This document shows positions 1 to 10,783 of a DNA stretch of 64,000 bases, piece by piece. The position numbers were made by a program, and so were the translations under genes. Origin of the DNA: Wenzhouxiangella sediminis. Its GTDB lineage: Bacteria; Pseudomonadota; Gammaproteobacteria; Xanthomonadales; Wenzhouxiangellaceae. A model generated the notes under the pieces. The model ran no database searches. It was not told the DNA's origin and saw nothing but the letters and a program-made list of their open reading frames with translations. The first letter of the stretch is position 1; each line of letters starts with the position of its first letter. Where the stretch lies: contig NZ_QUZK01000003.1 in the NCBI RefSeq assembly GCF_003410055.1, positions 43,831 through 107,830 of the forward strand, given 5' to 3'.

Positions 1-337
1 GGTGCGCCCGCGAGCGGCCTCGTTGCCCCCGCTGCCACAGCATCCAGATGACCAGCGCCCCCAGTGCGATGAACAGCGCCCAGCGATGGTCCGGCCCGAA
101 GCGGGTTTCGGCGACCATCACGGCCACGCAGCCGAGTCCGCTGGCGATGGAAACGACCAGCGGGTGCGCGGTCAGGGGAGCTGCGCTGAAGCGCTGCCGG
201 AGCACGAAGGCCAGCGGCGCTCCAGCGGACAGGGCCGTTCCCGCCACGAAGCTCCAGTGCGCCTGCTGCCAGGCGAGGAGGAACGCCCCGGCCAGCACTG
301 CGGCCAGGGCGGGAATGGCGATGCGAGTCGAAATCAA
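1..337 (-). CDS. Partial membrane protein of the GntR/ABC operon (runs off the window)
   Basis: An open frame begins at a TTG that overlaps the TGA of the upstream permease gene (TTGA) and stays open for 112 codons to the window edge. The visible residues are mostly hydrophobic, giving three to four likely membrane segments with basic residues between them (for example near residues 5-20, 25-45, 55-75 and 85-100). The overlap implies translational coupling, so it is probably the last or next-to-last gene of the operon, perhaps an accessory membrane subunit of the exporter. I do not recognise the family. The C-terminus is missing. Confidence 0.55.
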   Translation of the reverse strand, partial: MISTRIAIPALAAVLAGAFLLAWQQAHWSFVAGTALSAGAPLAFVLRQRFSAAPLTAHPLVVSIASGLGCVAVMVAETRFGPDHRWALFIALGALVIWMLWQRGQRGRSRAH

Positions 338-1302
338 GTGTCGGTCGCGCGGCGGCGGAACCAGATCGAACCCGCCAGCAGGGCCAGGGCGATGCCGATG
401 CCGACCCACATCTCCGGTCGCGCCAGGTATTCCAGGCTGTTGGAGAAGCTCATGAACAACTCCTCGCTGAACTCGACGTCCGCGAGATCGATGTTGTTGC
501 CGCTCGATTCGACCCGCCAACCGATGTTGCTTGGCAGGATGCCGCTGCCCAGGCGCTTGAGGATGATCAGGCCCACGTTGAGCTCCGGCATGCTGAAGCT
601 CGACAGCAGGCTCCAGGCATGCTGCAACAGCGAGATCACGGCGGGTACGGCCACGGCCACCAGGATTGGTACTCTCGGCGCCCAGGAGGAGCAGAACACC
701 AGCCAGGCATACACCGGCAGCAGCCAGAGTCCCTGGATGAGCAGGCCCAAGGCCATGACCGACCACAGCTTGGGCAGGCTGGCGGGAAGCCAGAACGCGG
801 TGAAGGGGTTGATGCCGGCCATGAACCCGTAAACGGTGGCGATCAGCAGCACGATGAGCTGCGTGATCACGACGATCACCAGGTAGATCGCCGGCGCCAG
901 CAGGCAGGCCGTGAGGACCTTGGAGGCCACTGTCATCGTGTCCGATACGGGCAGGGATTTCCAGAACAGGATCGAACGGTCCTTGCGCTCGTCGTAGAGG
1001 CAGCTGGAAAGATAGAACAGCAGCACGAGCAAAAGAATCTGGAAAAACAGGCCCGAGACCGCGAACAGCGCGCCGGTGACGAACAGTCGCTTCTGGTCCG
1101 TCGGCACATCGGCAAACTGCCGGATGGCGTCCAGCGTGAAGGCCATCTCGTTGTCGAAGCGCGAACCGAGGATGAGCCCGAAGACGATGAAGAACAGGGT
1201 CAGGCCAAGGATCGTGATCGGGGCCCACTTGAATGCACCCGGGCTCTCCCAGAGCTCGCGCCGCATCAGGGTCCACATGGTGCTGATCGATCGCGTGCTC
1301 AT
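334..1302 (-). CDS. ABC-2 type transporter permease
   Basis: A 322-residue integral membrane protein with about six hydrophobic segments: near residues 27-47, 78-100, 130-155, 178-200, 207-225 and 298-315. Between segments 2 and 3 it has the cytoplasmic ERKDRSILFWKSLPVS stretch typical of ABC-2 permeases (coupling-helix area). It overlaps the ATPase gene by 4 nt (ATGA), so the two are translationally coupled and should form one exporter. The layout GntR repressor-ATPase-permease matches the YtrA-type systems linked to cell-envelope stress and peptide antibiotics in other bacteria. The substrate is unknown. A long periplasmic loop lies near residues 225-285. Confidence 0.85.
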   Translation of the reverse strand: MSTRSISTMWTLMRRELWESPGAFKWAPITILGLTLFFIVFGLILGSRFDNEMAFTLDAIRQFADVPTDQKRLFVTGALFAVSGLFFQILLLVLLFYLSSCLYDERKDRSILFWKSLPVSDTMTVASKVLTACLLAPAIYLVIVVITQLIVLLIATVYGFMAGINPFTAFWLPASLPKLWSVMALGLLIQGLWLLPVYAWLVFCSSWAPRVPILVAVAVPAVISLLQHAWSLLSSFSMPELNVGLIILKRLGSGILPSNIGWRVESSGNNIDLADVEFSEELFMSFSNSLEYLARPEMWVGIGIALALLAGSIWFRRRATDT

Positions 1303-2183
1303 GCTGCTTCCTCCGTGCTCTCACCGTTCTCGTACTCTTCGCCCATCAGGGCCACGAAGAGGTCGGCAACGCTCGGTCGGTGCAACTCGCCGATCTCCTT
1401 GAGGCGTGCGATGTCGCCGCCGTCGAACAGGAAGATATGGCGGCCGAACAGCACGCGCTCGTGTATCGGGTTCATGGCGCGCGCCTCCTCGACGTGGTCG
1501 GGCTTGACCATGACTTCGCGGTAGCGTTCGTGAACGGCGTCCATGGTGGCGTTGAGCACGAGTTTACCGTCCTTGATGAACAGCAGATCAGTCAGGATGT
1601 GCTCGACTTCCTCGACCTGGTGGGTCGTGATCAGGATCGTGCGCTCTTCGTCGAAGTATTCGTTGAGAAGATTCGAGTAGAAGCGCTTGCGGAAAAGGAT
1701 ATCCAGGCCGAGCGTTGGCTCGTCGAGCACCAGCAGCTTGGCGTCGATGGCCATGACCAGCGCCAGGTGCAGCTGCACGACCATGCCCTTGGAGAGTGCC
1801 TTGACCTTGGTGTTCTGCTTGACCTTGGTGTTCTTCAGGTAATGCATGCAGCGCTCGCGGGAGAAACGCGGGTGCAGGCGTTCGGTCATCTCGATGACCT
1901 GCCAGACCCGTGCCCAGCGCGGCAGGACGGCCACGTCGGCGATGAAGCACACGTCTTCCATCAGCTCGTCGCGGTCCTTGTCCGGCTTGCGGCCGAGCAC
2001 CTCGAGCTGGCCGTCGAAACCGGTCAGGCCGAGAATCGCCTTGAGGGCCGTCGTCTTGCCGGCGCCGTTGGGGCCGATCAGGCCGACGATGCGACCCGAG
2101 GGGATCTCGAGATCGATGCCGTCGACAGCCCGGTTGCTGCCGTAATAGCGTTTGAGGTCCCGGGCGTGAATGGTCAGGCTCAT
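1299..2183 (-). CDS. ABC transporter ATP-binding protein
   Basis: A 294-residue ATPase. The Walker A motif GPNGAGKTT lies near residue 40, the signature region is degenerate (ALSKGMVVQLHLALVMA, near 135-150), Walker B is KLLVLDEPTLGLD (near 155), and the H-loop is ITTHQVEE (near 190). The C-terminal 75 residues are an extension of the kind seen in ABC-2 exporter ATPases. The start was set at the ATG at 2183, which overlaps the TGA of the GntR gene (ATGA); upstream codons in this frame are antisense-like sequence. It partners the permease at 334-1302 and is co-translated with its regulator. Confidence 0.9.
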   Translation of the reverse strand: MSLTIHARDLKRYYGSNRAVDGIDLEIPSGRIVGLIGPNGAGKTTALKAILGLTGFDGQLEVLGRKPDKDRDELMEDVCFIADVAVLPRWARVWQVIEMTERLHPRFSRERCMHYLKNTKVKQNTKVKALSKGMVVQLHLALVMAIDAKLLVLDEPTLGLDILFRKRFYSNLLNEYFDEERTILITTHQVEEVEHILTDLLFIKDGKLVLNATMDAVHERYREVMVKPDHVEEARAMNPIHERVLFGRHIFLFDGGDIARLKEIGELHRPSVADLFVALMGEEYENGESTEEAA

Positions 2184-2554
2184 GAATTGCTCTCCTCTTT
2201 CTTGTCGCTTGCGGCCATCAGGTCCTCGATCGACAGGCCGAGCTTTTCGATCCGCTGGGCCAGCCGCGGCCATTCTTCATTGAGAAACCGGTTGCGCTCA
2301 CTTGCCAGCAGCTTGCTGCGTGCGCCCTCGCGCACGAACATGCCCACGCCCCGCCGCTTGTCGACCAGTTCGTCATCGACCAGTGACTGGTAGGCCTTGG
2401 ACACCGTCAGCGGATTGATCTGGAAATCAACGGCCACCTGCCGCACCGAGGGCAGGGGCTGTCCTTCTCGCAGAGTGCCGTCCAGAATGGCCGCAACGGT
2501 TTTCTCCCGCAACTGCCAGTAGATCGGCTGGTTGTCGTCCCAGCGCGCTTCCAT
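2180..2554 (-). CDS. GntR-family regulator, YtrA subfamily
   Basis: A 124-residue protein with an N-terminal winged helix-turn-helix: QPIYWQLREK at the start, then GQPLPSVRQVAVDFQINPLT (the recognition region, near 35-55) and the KRRGVGMFV wing. Only a short two-helix C-terminus follows, so there is no large effector domain; this is the YtrA hallmark. The ATG at 2554 was chosen because the MEARWDDNQPIYWQL sequence aligns with the family N-terminus. Its stop overlaps the ATPase start. It probably represses its own operon through the palindrome at 2848-2873. Such small regulators are usually derepressed by envelope-active compounds; the signal here is unknown. Confidence 0.88.
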   Translation of the reverse strand: MEARWDDNQPIYWQLREKTVAAILDGTLREGQPLPSVRQVAVDFQINPLTVSKAYQSLVDDELVDKRRGVGMFVREGARSKLLASERNRFLNEEWPRLAQRIEKLGLSIEDLMAASDKKEESNS

Positions 2555-2556
2555 CG

Positions 2557-2823
2557 TCAGTGCGTCAGCCCCGAAAACCAGGGCAGGAGACTGGGGTTGC
2601 CCCTGCCGCGGCTCGAGCGTGCCGTCTGGTCGGAATGGCCGACCGAGGCCGAACCGCCGTTGACCGCCTCGATCTGTTCGATGGGCTGGTCCCCGTCGGC
2701 CTGGAGGTGGCCCTGAACGTCTCCGCGGTCGGAGGTGAAGGACAGGGCCAGGCACACCGCGGCAGCGACCAGCGCCAGCCGGTGCGGGATGACGAGCGTG
2801 CGGTGCTTGGATATCGGCAACAT
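2557..2823 (-). CDS. Small putative membrane-anchored protein, first gene of the operon
   Basis: An 88-codon frame with a convincing ribosome site (AAAGGAGCTGACC before the ATG at 2823). It ends 2 nt before the GntR gene. A basic N-terminus is followed by a hydrophobic run (LALVAAAVCLALSF, residues 16-29), which suggests a signal or membrane anchor. The rest is polar, low in known motifs, and ends in a Trp/Phe-containing tail. I do not recognise it. The strong ribosome site and correct spacing are the evidence that it is real; the remainder has weak coding character and could be a leader region instead. Confidence 0.5.
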   Translation of the reverse strand: MLPISKHRTLVIPHRLALVAAAVCLALSFTSDRGDVQGHLQADGDQPIEQIEAVNGGSASVGHSDQTARSSRGRGNPSLLPWFSGLTH

Positions 2824-2847
2824 GGTCAGCTCCTTTGGCTGTCGTGT

Positions 2848-2890
2848 TGGTGTATTAGTCTAGTAAAACACCACCACAGAGTCAAGCGGT
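2848..2890 (-). promoter_or_regulatory. Promoter and palindromic operator of the GntR/ABC operon
   Basis: Positions 2848-2873 form a 26-bp near-palindrome: TGGTGT and ACACCA outer arms, with 10 of 13 base pairs complementary. On the minus strand a TTGACT -35 (about 2881-2886) and a TAGACT -10, 17 bp apart, bracket and enter the palindrome. A repressor bound there would block polymerase. GTGT/ACAC dyads of this kind are known for YtrA-type GntR proteins, so the operon's own regulator is the likely ligand. Confidence 0.55.
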
Positions 2891-3016
2891 ATTTTCACCG
2901 ACAACACGCGCTCGTAGCGCGCTTCCTCGATCTGGTAGACTTTTCGGCTGGAACCGACCGCCATTCGGCTGGTCACAGGCTCACTCAAGTTTCCCATTCC
3001 CAAGGAGTTTTATTCC

Positions 3017-3727
3017 ATGAAGATTGCCCGAATTCTGGCCGGCTCCGTGCTGGCCGCGAGCGTTTCGACGGTGGCCCTGGCCCAGGACGAGACCCTCGAC
3101 ACGCCCGAGGAGCGCCTCAGCTACACCATCGGCATGGACATCGGCGGCTCCCTGTCCGAACAGGACATGGACCTGAACCTGGACCTCCTGGTCGAGGCGC
3201 TTCGCGCCAGCTACAACGGCGAGGAAACCCGTCTGACCAAGGAAGAGGCCCTGGCCGAGCGGGAGGCGTTCATGCAGCGTCGCCAGCAGCAGATGCAGGC
3301 CCAGCGCCAGGAAGAGGCGAGCGCCAACCAGGAAGCCGGCGAGGCCTTCCTGGCCGAAAACGCCGAGCGCGATGGCGTGATGGTGACCGATTCCGGTCTG
3401 CAGTACCGAGTGATCGAGGAAGGCGAGGGCGCCAGCCCGGCCGCCGAGGACCGCGTCACCGTCCATTACAAGGGCACGCTGATCGACGGCACGCAGTTCG
3501 ACAGCTCCTATGACCGGGGTGAGCCGGCCACCTTCGCGCTCAACCAGGTCATTCCCGGCTGGACCGAAGGGCTGCAGCTGATGAGCGAAGGCGCCAAGTA
3601 CGAGTTCTTCATTCCGTCCGAACTGGCCTACGGCGAACAGGGCCGTCCGGGCCCGATCGGTCCGAACTCGACCCTCATCTTCGAAGTCGAGCTGCTGGAA
3701 GTGGCCGACAGCGAATCCCAGGAATAA
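3017..3727 (+). CDS. FKBP-type peptidyl-prolyl isomerase, Mip/FkpA-like, exported
   Basis: A 236-residue protein. It has a signal peptide (residues 1-22, cleavage near VALA-QD), then an alpha-helical N-terminal dimerisation domain (about 28-115, including a Gln/Glu-rich helix) and a C-terminal FKBP domain (about 130-230). Family landmarks visible are YRVIEEGEG, VTVHYKGTLIDGTQFDSS, VIPGWTEGLQLM and IPSELAYGE. It should catalyse proline isomerisation and act as a folding chaperone in the periplasm or outer membrane. An AAGGAG ribosome site precedes the ATG. The DUF2058 gene follows after 19 nt and may be co-transcribed. Confidence 0.93.
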   Translation: MKIARILAGSVLAASVSTVALAQDETLDTPEERLSYTIGMDIGGSLSEQDMDLNLDLLVEALRASYNGEETRLTKEEALAEREAFMQRRQQQMQAQRQEEASANQEAGEAFLAENAERDGVMVTDSGLQYRVIEEGEGASPAAEDRVTVHYKGTLIDGTQFDSSYDRGEPATFALNQVIPGWTEGLQLMSEGAKYEFFIPSELAYGEQGRPGPIGPNSTLIFEVELLEVADSESQE

Positions 3728-3746
3728 GACGGAAGAGCGCTTCGTC

Positions 3747-4328
3747 ATGGGGACATTGCAGGACGCCCTGCTCAAGTCGGGGCTGGCTGACGAAGAGCAG
3801 CTGAAGAAGAACCGGCGTCGGGGCAAGCCCGGCGCCGGCCATTCCGGCCCGAAAAAGGCCCGCAATAGCGCGCCGGCCAAGAAAAAACGCACCGCGCGCA
3901 AGAAAAAGGCCGCGGACTCGGACCTGGCACGGGCCTACGCGGCCCGACGCAAGGCCGAAGTGCGCGAGAAGGAGGCCGAGAAGCAGCGCCGCGTGGCCGA
4001 GCAGGAGGAACGCCGCCGGCGCAACCTCGAGCTCGACGCGATCATCAAGGGCAACACCCTCAACCGAAAGGACGCCGAGGTGCCGCGCTATTTCGAGCAC
4101 ATGGGCCGCATTCGCCGCGTGCTGTGCACGCCCGAGCAGCGCGAGCAGCTCAACAAGGGTGAAATCGGCGTGGTCAACCTGCGGGGATCGTATCTGCTCG
4201 TCTCACTCGAGACGCTCGAAAAGTATCGCGAGGTCGCCCCGGACCTGGTCCCCGGCCTGGAAGGCCGCGACGAGCCCGAGGACGACGGCAGTCATTATCC
4301 GCCGGTGCCGGACGATCTGGTCTGGTGA
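3747..4328 (+). CDS. DUF2058 family protein (YaiL-like)
   Basis: A 193-residue soluble protein. A short N-terminal motif (GTLQDALLKSGLADEEQ) is followed by a Lys/Arg/Ala-rich segment (residues 21-65) and a charged coiled-coil (about 66-100), then a compact C-terminal domain with YFEHMGRIRRVLCTPEQ and LVSLETLEKY. This matches the DUF2058/YaiL family, whose E. coli member is annotated as a nucleoprotein/polysaccharide-associated protein of unknown role. The basic region suggests nucleic-acid contact. It follows the FKBP gene by 19 nt and ends in DDLVW just before a repeat region. Confidence 0.8.
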   Translation: MGTLQDALLKSGLADEEQLKKNRRRGKPGAGHSGPKKARNSAPAKKKRTARKKKAADSDLARAYAARRKAEVREKEAEKQRRVAEQEERRRRNLELDAIIKGNTLNRKDAEVPRYFEHMGRIRRVLCTPEQREQLNKGEIGVVNLRGSYLLVSLETLEKYREVAPDLVPGLEGRDEPEDDGSHYPPVPDDLVW

Positions 4329-4333
4329 GAATT

Positions 4334-4560
4334 AGGTTTCAGGTTTCAGGTTTCAGGAAAGAAGGGGTTCGGGGTTCCGGGTTCCGGATGATGGTGGAAC
4401 GGCTGGCTGTGCGAGGCGGCTGCGCCGCGATTTGATTCCGCAAACCGAAAGGCTCTATTGCTTCCTGTCGGTCTCGCAAGGCATCCCACGGCTTAGCCGC
4501 CCGCATTGGTTCCGGCTGCCGCCCTGAAACCTGAACCCTGAAACCTGAAACCTGAAACCT
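4334..4560. repeat. Inverted pair of CCTGAAA-type 7-bp tandem repeats
   Basis: The gap between two convergent genes holds three head-to-tail copies of AGGTTTC at 4334-4357. The complementary CCTGAAA repeats follow at 4523-4560 (about five copies, one reading CCTGAAC). The arms are inverted relative to each other, with about 165 bp of unremarkable sequence between them. A transcript could fold the arms into a hairpin. The same 7-mer occurs at 43680-43763, 44327-44346 and 54268-54305. I see no gene in the 4329-4564 interval. Confidence 0.8.
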
Positions 4561-4564
4561 ATTC

Positions 4565-7236
<2,672 letters not shown>

Positions 7237-7240
<4 letters not shown>

Positions 7241-8274
7241 GCCGCTTTCTTGCTTCGGATGGGACGGGGTGAGTGGCCCTCGATCGCCTTGCCGATCGCG
7301 GCCAGGTGTTCGGGCGTGGTGCCGCAGCAGCCGCCGATGATGTTGACCAGGCGATCGCGGGCGAAGCCCTCGATGATCTCGGCCATCTCCTCGGGCGTCT
7401 GATCGTATTCGCCGAACTCGTTGGGCAGGCCGGCATTGGGGTGGGCCGAGACCAGGCAATCGGCCACGCGCGAGAGCGCCTTGATGTGCGGCTTGAGCTG
7501 GTCGGCCCCGAGCGCGCAGTTGAAGCCCACCGAGAAGGGCTCGGCGTGCTCGACCGAGTAGTAGAAGGCCTCGGGCGTCTGGCCCGACAGGGTGCGGCCG
7601 GAGGCGTCGGTGATCGTGCCGGAGATCATGAGCGGCCAGCGTTCGCCGCGGCGCTCGAACTCCTCGTAGACGGCGTAGATCGCCGCCTTGGCGTTGAGGG
7701 TGTCGAAGATGGTCTCGATCAGGATGAGGTCCGAGCCGCCGTCGAGCAGGCCGCGGGCCGCCTCGGTATAGGCCTCGACCAGCGTGGCGAAGTCGATGTT
7801 GCGGTAGCCGGGGTTGGTCACGTCCGGCGAGATCGAGGCCGTGCGGTTGGTCGGGCCGATCACGCCCACCACGTACCTGCGCTGCCCGGTCTTTTCGCTC
7901 CAGGCGTCACAGGTCTGGCGAGCGAGCCTGGCGGCCTCGCGGTTGATCTCCTCGGAGAGATCCTCCAGGGCGTAGTCGGCCTGGCTGATGCGATTCGCAT
8001 TGAAGGTGTTGGTCTCGACCAGGTCGCAGCCGACTTCGAGGAAATCGTCGTGGATGCGCGTGATCAGCTCGGGCCTGGTGAGCGTGAGCAGGTCGTTGTT
8101 GCCCTTGAGGTCGTCGGAATGGTCGGCGAAGCGTTCGCCGCGAAAGGCGGCCTCGTCGAGCTTTTCGTTCTGGATCATGGTGCCCATGGCGCCGTCGAGC
8201 AGCAGGATGCGCTCGCCCAGCGCGCCGAACAGCGCCTCGACGCCGTCGGGGTCGTGCCATTGCAGTCGGGTCAT
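7237..8274 (-). CDS. metH: Methionine synthase, N-terminal homocysteine-binding subunit
   Basis: A 345-residue zinc-dependent homocysteine S-methyltransferase domain (barrel). Visible motifs are [12 protein letters not shown] near the N-terminus, [15 protein letters not shown], and the zinc Cys ligands in [10 protein letters not shown] and [12 protein letters not shown]. The start at 8274 was chosen because the ATG overlaps the stop of the ArsR-methyltransferase gene (ATGA) and matches the family N-terminus. It supplies the homocysteine half-site for the pterin/B12 protein encoded next. Tight coupling at both ends implies stoichiometric production. Confidence 0.95.
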
Positions 8275-9185
8275 GGTTTCTCCGCGAGAAAGGTGATGAT
8301 TTCGAAATTCGGCGTCTTGCGTTCCACGGAAGTCACGTCGCAAAAGGCGGTGTCGAGCCCCGCCTTCTCGATCAGTCCGGCGAGCTGGCGCGGCGTGAAG
8401 CCGTTGTTGGCGTGCCCGAAGGTCTTCACCTGCGCGCTGTGGCGGTGCTTCCTGAGCGTGGCACCGACCAGCCGTCCACCCGGTTTCATGGTCCGCGCCG
8501 CCTCGGCCAGCGCCGCCTGCGGGCGATCGCTGTAGGTCAGGGCGTGCATCATCAGCACGCTGTCGAAGGCGTCGTCGTCGAAGGGCAGGGCGTGCATGTC
8601 GCCGAGATGGAACTGCACGTTCGTAAGCGGCTTGACGCGCTCGCGGCCTGCGGCGACGACCTTTTCGGAAACGTCCACGCAGTCGATGCGCTCGGCCTGG
8701 CGGGCGAGCAGTTCGCCCATGACGCCGTCGCCGGATGCCACATCCAGCACCCGGCCCAGCGAGAGCAGCTGGACCAGCGCGCGGGTGGTGGCCTCCCAGG
8801 TGCGGCCCGGCGAGTAGTGGCGCTCCATGTCGCCGGCCACCGAGTCGGGCCAGTTGCGGCCGGCCGCGCGCTGCGCCATGATCTCGGGCAGGCGCTCGGC
8901 GTCGGCCGACACGACCGCATCGTCCAGGCCGTCCCGGAACAGCGTCCAGAGCCGGTGCAGCTCGGGATTGTCGTCGGGGTTGCCCAGGCGGTAGTAGACG
9001 GACACGCCGTCGCGCCGGTCGACCACCAGCCCGGCCTCGCGCAGGCGGGCCAGGTGCGTGGACACGCGCGGCTGCGCCAGGCGCGTGATCTGCGCCAGTT
9101 CGGCCACCGTCAATTCCTCGGTTTCGAGCAACGCCAGCAGCCTCAGCCGGGTCGCGTCCCCCAGCAGGCTGCAGTGGCGGCCCAC
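8271..9185 (-). CDS. ArsR-type HTH fused to a SAM-dependent methyltransferase domain
   Basis: A 304-residue two-domain protein. Residues about 1-80 are an ArsR winged helix ([34 protein letters not shown], the wing [11 protein letters not shown]). Residues about 115-300 are a class I methyltransferase fold with motif [12 protein letters not shown] and a DVSEKVV acidic loop. It is the first gene of the metH operon, so the methyltransferase domain may serve as a sensor of SAM or SAH for methionine-cycle control rather than as an enzyme; that is inference. The GTG at 9185 is the first standard start; CTG or ATC codons up to seven codons upstream sit nearer the AAAAGGA ribosome site. Confidence 0.85.
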   Translation of the reverse strand: MGRHCSLLGDATRLRLLALLETEELTVAELAQITRLAQPRVSTHLARLREAGLVVDRRDGVSVYYRLGNPDDNPELHRLWTLFRDGLDDAVVSADAERLPEIMAQRAAGRNWPDSVAGDMERHYSPGRTWEATTRALVQLLSLGRVLDVASGDGVMGELLARQAERIDCVDVSEKVVAAGRERVKPLTNVQFHLGDMHALPFDDDAFDSVLMMHALTYSDRPQAALAEAARTMKPGGRLVGATLRKHRHSAQVKTFGHANNGFTPRQLAGLIEKAGLDTAFCDVTSVERKTPNFEIITFLAEKP

Positions 9186-9204
9186 GCGGTCCAGGTCGAT
9201 GACT

Positions 9205-9232
9205 ATATCCTTTTATCGCGATTGAAAGATAT
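9205..9232. promoter_or_regulatory. 28-bp palindrome upstream of the methionine operon (candidate ArsR-type operator)
   Basis: ATATC and GATAT outer arms flank a perfect ATCGCGAT core; 11 of 14 base pairs are complementary around the centre at 9218.5. The element is AT-rich against a GC-rich background. It overlaps the AAAAGGA ribosome-binding sequence 20 nt before the ArsR-methyltransferase gene, which is a natural autoregulatory position. The flanking AT-rich sequence (AACCTTAAATAT on the minus strand) could hold the promoter. Confidence 0.5.
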
Positions 9233-9341
9233 TTAAGGTTAGTTCTGCCGCCCGGTTTTTGCAACCGATTCCTGGATCTTTGCCCGTCAAATGTACGGCT
9301 CTACCTGATGACCTGGTGCGCCAGCGACCAAGCCGGTGTCC

Positions 9342-9371
9342 TTGAGCAACGACTGCTTTCGTGCCTAAACT
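9342..9371 (+). promoter_or_regulatory. Possible sigma-70 promoter for the secreted 185-residue protein
   Basis: TTGAGC at 9342-9347 and TAAACT at 9366-9371 are separated by 18 bp, about 45 bp before the ATG at 9415. The rest of the 9233-9414 interval shows nothing else I can support. Confidence 0.3.
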
Positions 9372-9414
9372 ATTGTCCTGAAAGGGGATTGACGTTGAGT
9401 TCGGGGAGTCTGTC

Positions 9415-9972
9415 ATGGATCGATCAAATCGTCCGAATCAGGCCGTGTCTTTGCGACGCAGCTCAGTTGTGAGCGTGGCTTTGTTTTTTTGCCTTGCCTT
9501 CGGAGGTCATGCAGCTAGTGCTGGTTCAGCCGTCAGCACTCAGGGCGACAAGTCCAGTGTCCATGCCGAAGCGCGCGACTTCGTCCGCAGCCTGAGGGAG
9601 GGGCCGGATCGGGAAGGTTTCCTTACCCGAGTCGAAAGCGCGGTCGAGCTGATCGGTGCCGATGATTCGCCCGCCGGTCTTGCACGCAATCAGCTCAAGG
9701 CTGACGTGAACGATTACTACGAGCACGAGTGGAACAGGCGCTTTCGGGCACTCGGTTGGTTGGGATCCCACTTGGCAGTGCTCTCCGTCGTCCAGGAATT
9801 CGAAAAGCAGGGAGATCGCGAAATGAAGGTACGCTTTGCAGATGGTACTCAAGTCACTCTGCGAGTCGACGAACTATTGAAAGGGCTCGATCCCCGGTCG
9901 GGACTTCACTTGCAACTCGTCGTGGATCAGGCCACCGCAAGGCGTGCCGACGGAAGCTTGATCCAGAGCTGA
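9415..9972 (+). CDS. Secreted protein of unknown function
   Basis: A 185-residue protein with a basic N-terminus and a hydrophobic core (VVSVALFFCLAFGGHA, residues 19-34), giving a likely signal peptide cleaved near ASA. The mature part is charged: a helical region (about 45-85), an aromatic YYEHEWNRRFRALGWLG motif (102-118), then a beta-rich end with KVRFADGTQVTLRVDELL. No family is recognised. Its base composition is less GC-rich than its neighbours, with more A/T at third positions, which hints at more recent acquisition. It faces the PiuC-like gene tail to tail. Confidence 0.65.
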   Translation: MDRSNRPNQAVSLRRSSVVSVALFFCLAFGGHAASAGSAVSTQGDKSSVHAEARDFVRSLREGPDREGFLTRVESAVELIGADDSPAGLARNQLKADVNDYYEHEWNRRFRALGWLGSHLAVLSVVQEFEKQGDREMKVRFADGTQVTLRVDELLKGLDPRSGLHLQLVVDQATARRADGSLIQS

Positions 9973-10015
9973 GCGGTCGGCGTCCCCAATGCGACACAGG
10001 GTCCATGAGCGATGA

Positions 10016-10672
10016 TCAATCCAGCCATCTTCTCAGGAGATTATTGAAGCACTTGCTGAGCCGGTCGTACTGGTTGGTCTTTCCCCGGGCGTCGTATTCG
10101 CTGCTCATCGCCCTTTCCAGATCGAACAGGAGTTCGCGCTGCTCGGCCGAGCGCACGCGGCTTTGTATCCAGCCGACGACGGCCAGGCGTTCGCCGCGGG
10201 TCACTTCTTCCACGCGATGAAGGGTGGTGCTGGGGTAGAGCAGCAGGCTGCCGGCGGCCGGTTTCCAGGCGCGCTCGCCGCTGCTGTCTTCCATCACCAG
10301 TTCACCGCCTTCGTAACTGGCAGGGTCGGAAAGCAAGAGCGTGAAACTCAGGTCGGTGCGCTGGCCCTTCATCAGGGCGTTGTCGACGTGGCTCCCGTAG
10401 GCCATGCCCGGTTCGTAGCGGCTGAGCAGCAGCTTGACGAAGGCCATCGGGCGGGCCACCGACTGGACGAGTGGGTTGGCGCGCAGGCGCCGCTCGACGA
10501 GCTCGAGCAGGCCGCGAATCTCGGCGGAGTCCTCGGCCTGCAGGTTGTGCTTGACCGTTCGAGCCACCCGCCCGGCCGTGTTTTCTCCGGATGTGAAGTC
10601 GGCGCGCGCCGCGGTCTCGACAACGGCTTCGAGGTCGGAGGCTTCGAGGCAGTCGGCAATCTGGAGAAGCAT
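10016..10672 (-). CDS. Fe2+/2-oxoglutarate-dependent dioxygenase, PiuC/PKHD type
   Basis: A 218-residue protein close to the usual PiuC/YbiX length (about 225). The iron-binding HxD lies in YGSHVDNALM (near residue 96), the distal His in STTLHRVEEVTRGERL (near 152), and the 2-oxoglutarate Arg is probably the R of the same segment. The C-terminus keeps the family pattern LLFDLERAMSS and YDRLSKCFNNLLRRW. Members are commonly linked to TonB-dependent iron uptake and induced by iron starvation. Here it is divergent from an exported Gly-Glu-rich protein, with a Fur-like box between them. No TonB receptor is adjacent. Confidence 0.88.
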   Translation of the reverse strand: MLLQIADCLEASDLEAVVETAARADFTSGENTAGRVARTVKHNLQAEDSAEIRGLLELVERRLRANPLVQSVARPMAFVKLLLSRYEPGMAYGSHVDNALMKGQRTDLSFTLLLSDPASYEGGELVMEDSSGERAWKPAAGSLLLYPSTTLHRVEEVTRGERLAVVGWIQSRVRSAEQRELLFDLERAMSSEYDARGKTNQYDRLSKCFNNLLRRWLD

Positions 10673-10718
10673 GGGCGAATTATCGAACGAGAGAGGGAAC
10701 TGCGATTCTGGCTGAGTT

Positions 10719-10737
10719 GGTATTGAAAATCAATCTC
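10719..10737. promoter_or_regulatory. Fur-like box between piuC-type gene and the Gly-Glu-repeat gene
   Basis: Read on the minus strand, this 19-mer (GAGATTGATTTTCAATACC) matches 13 of 19 positions of the classical Fur consensus, and it contains the ATTGA/TCAAT dyad. It lies 46 bp upstream of the PiuC-like start and 46 bp upstream of the divergent start at 10784. One site could therefore iron-regulate both genes. Confidence 0.5.
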
Positions 10738-10783
10738 ATCTATGCGAGCCTTTCGGCTTCCCCGAATCATCCCCGGACCAAGC

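Noticed and set aside
9213..9416. A 67-codon minus-strand frame upstream of the ArsR-methyltransferase gene
   Set aside because: No ribosome site; it overlaps the candidate operator and promoter of the methionine operon.
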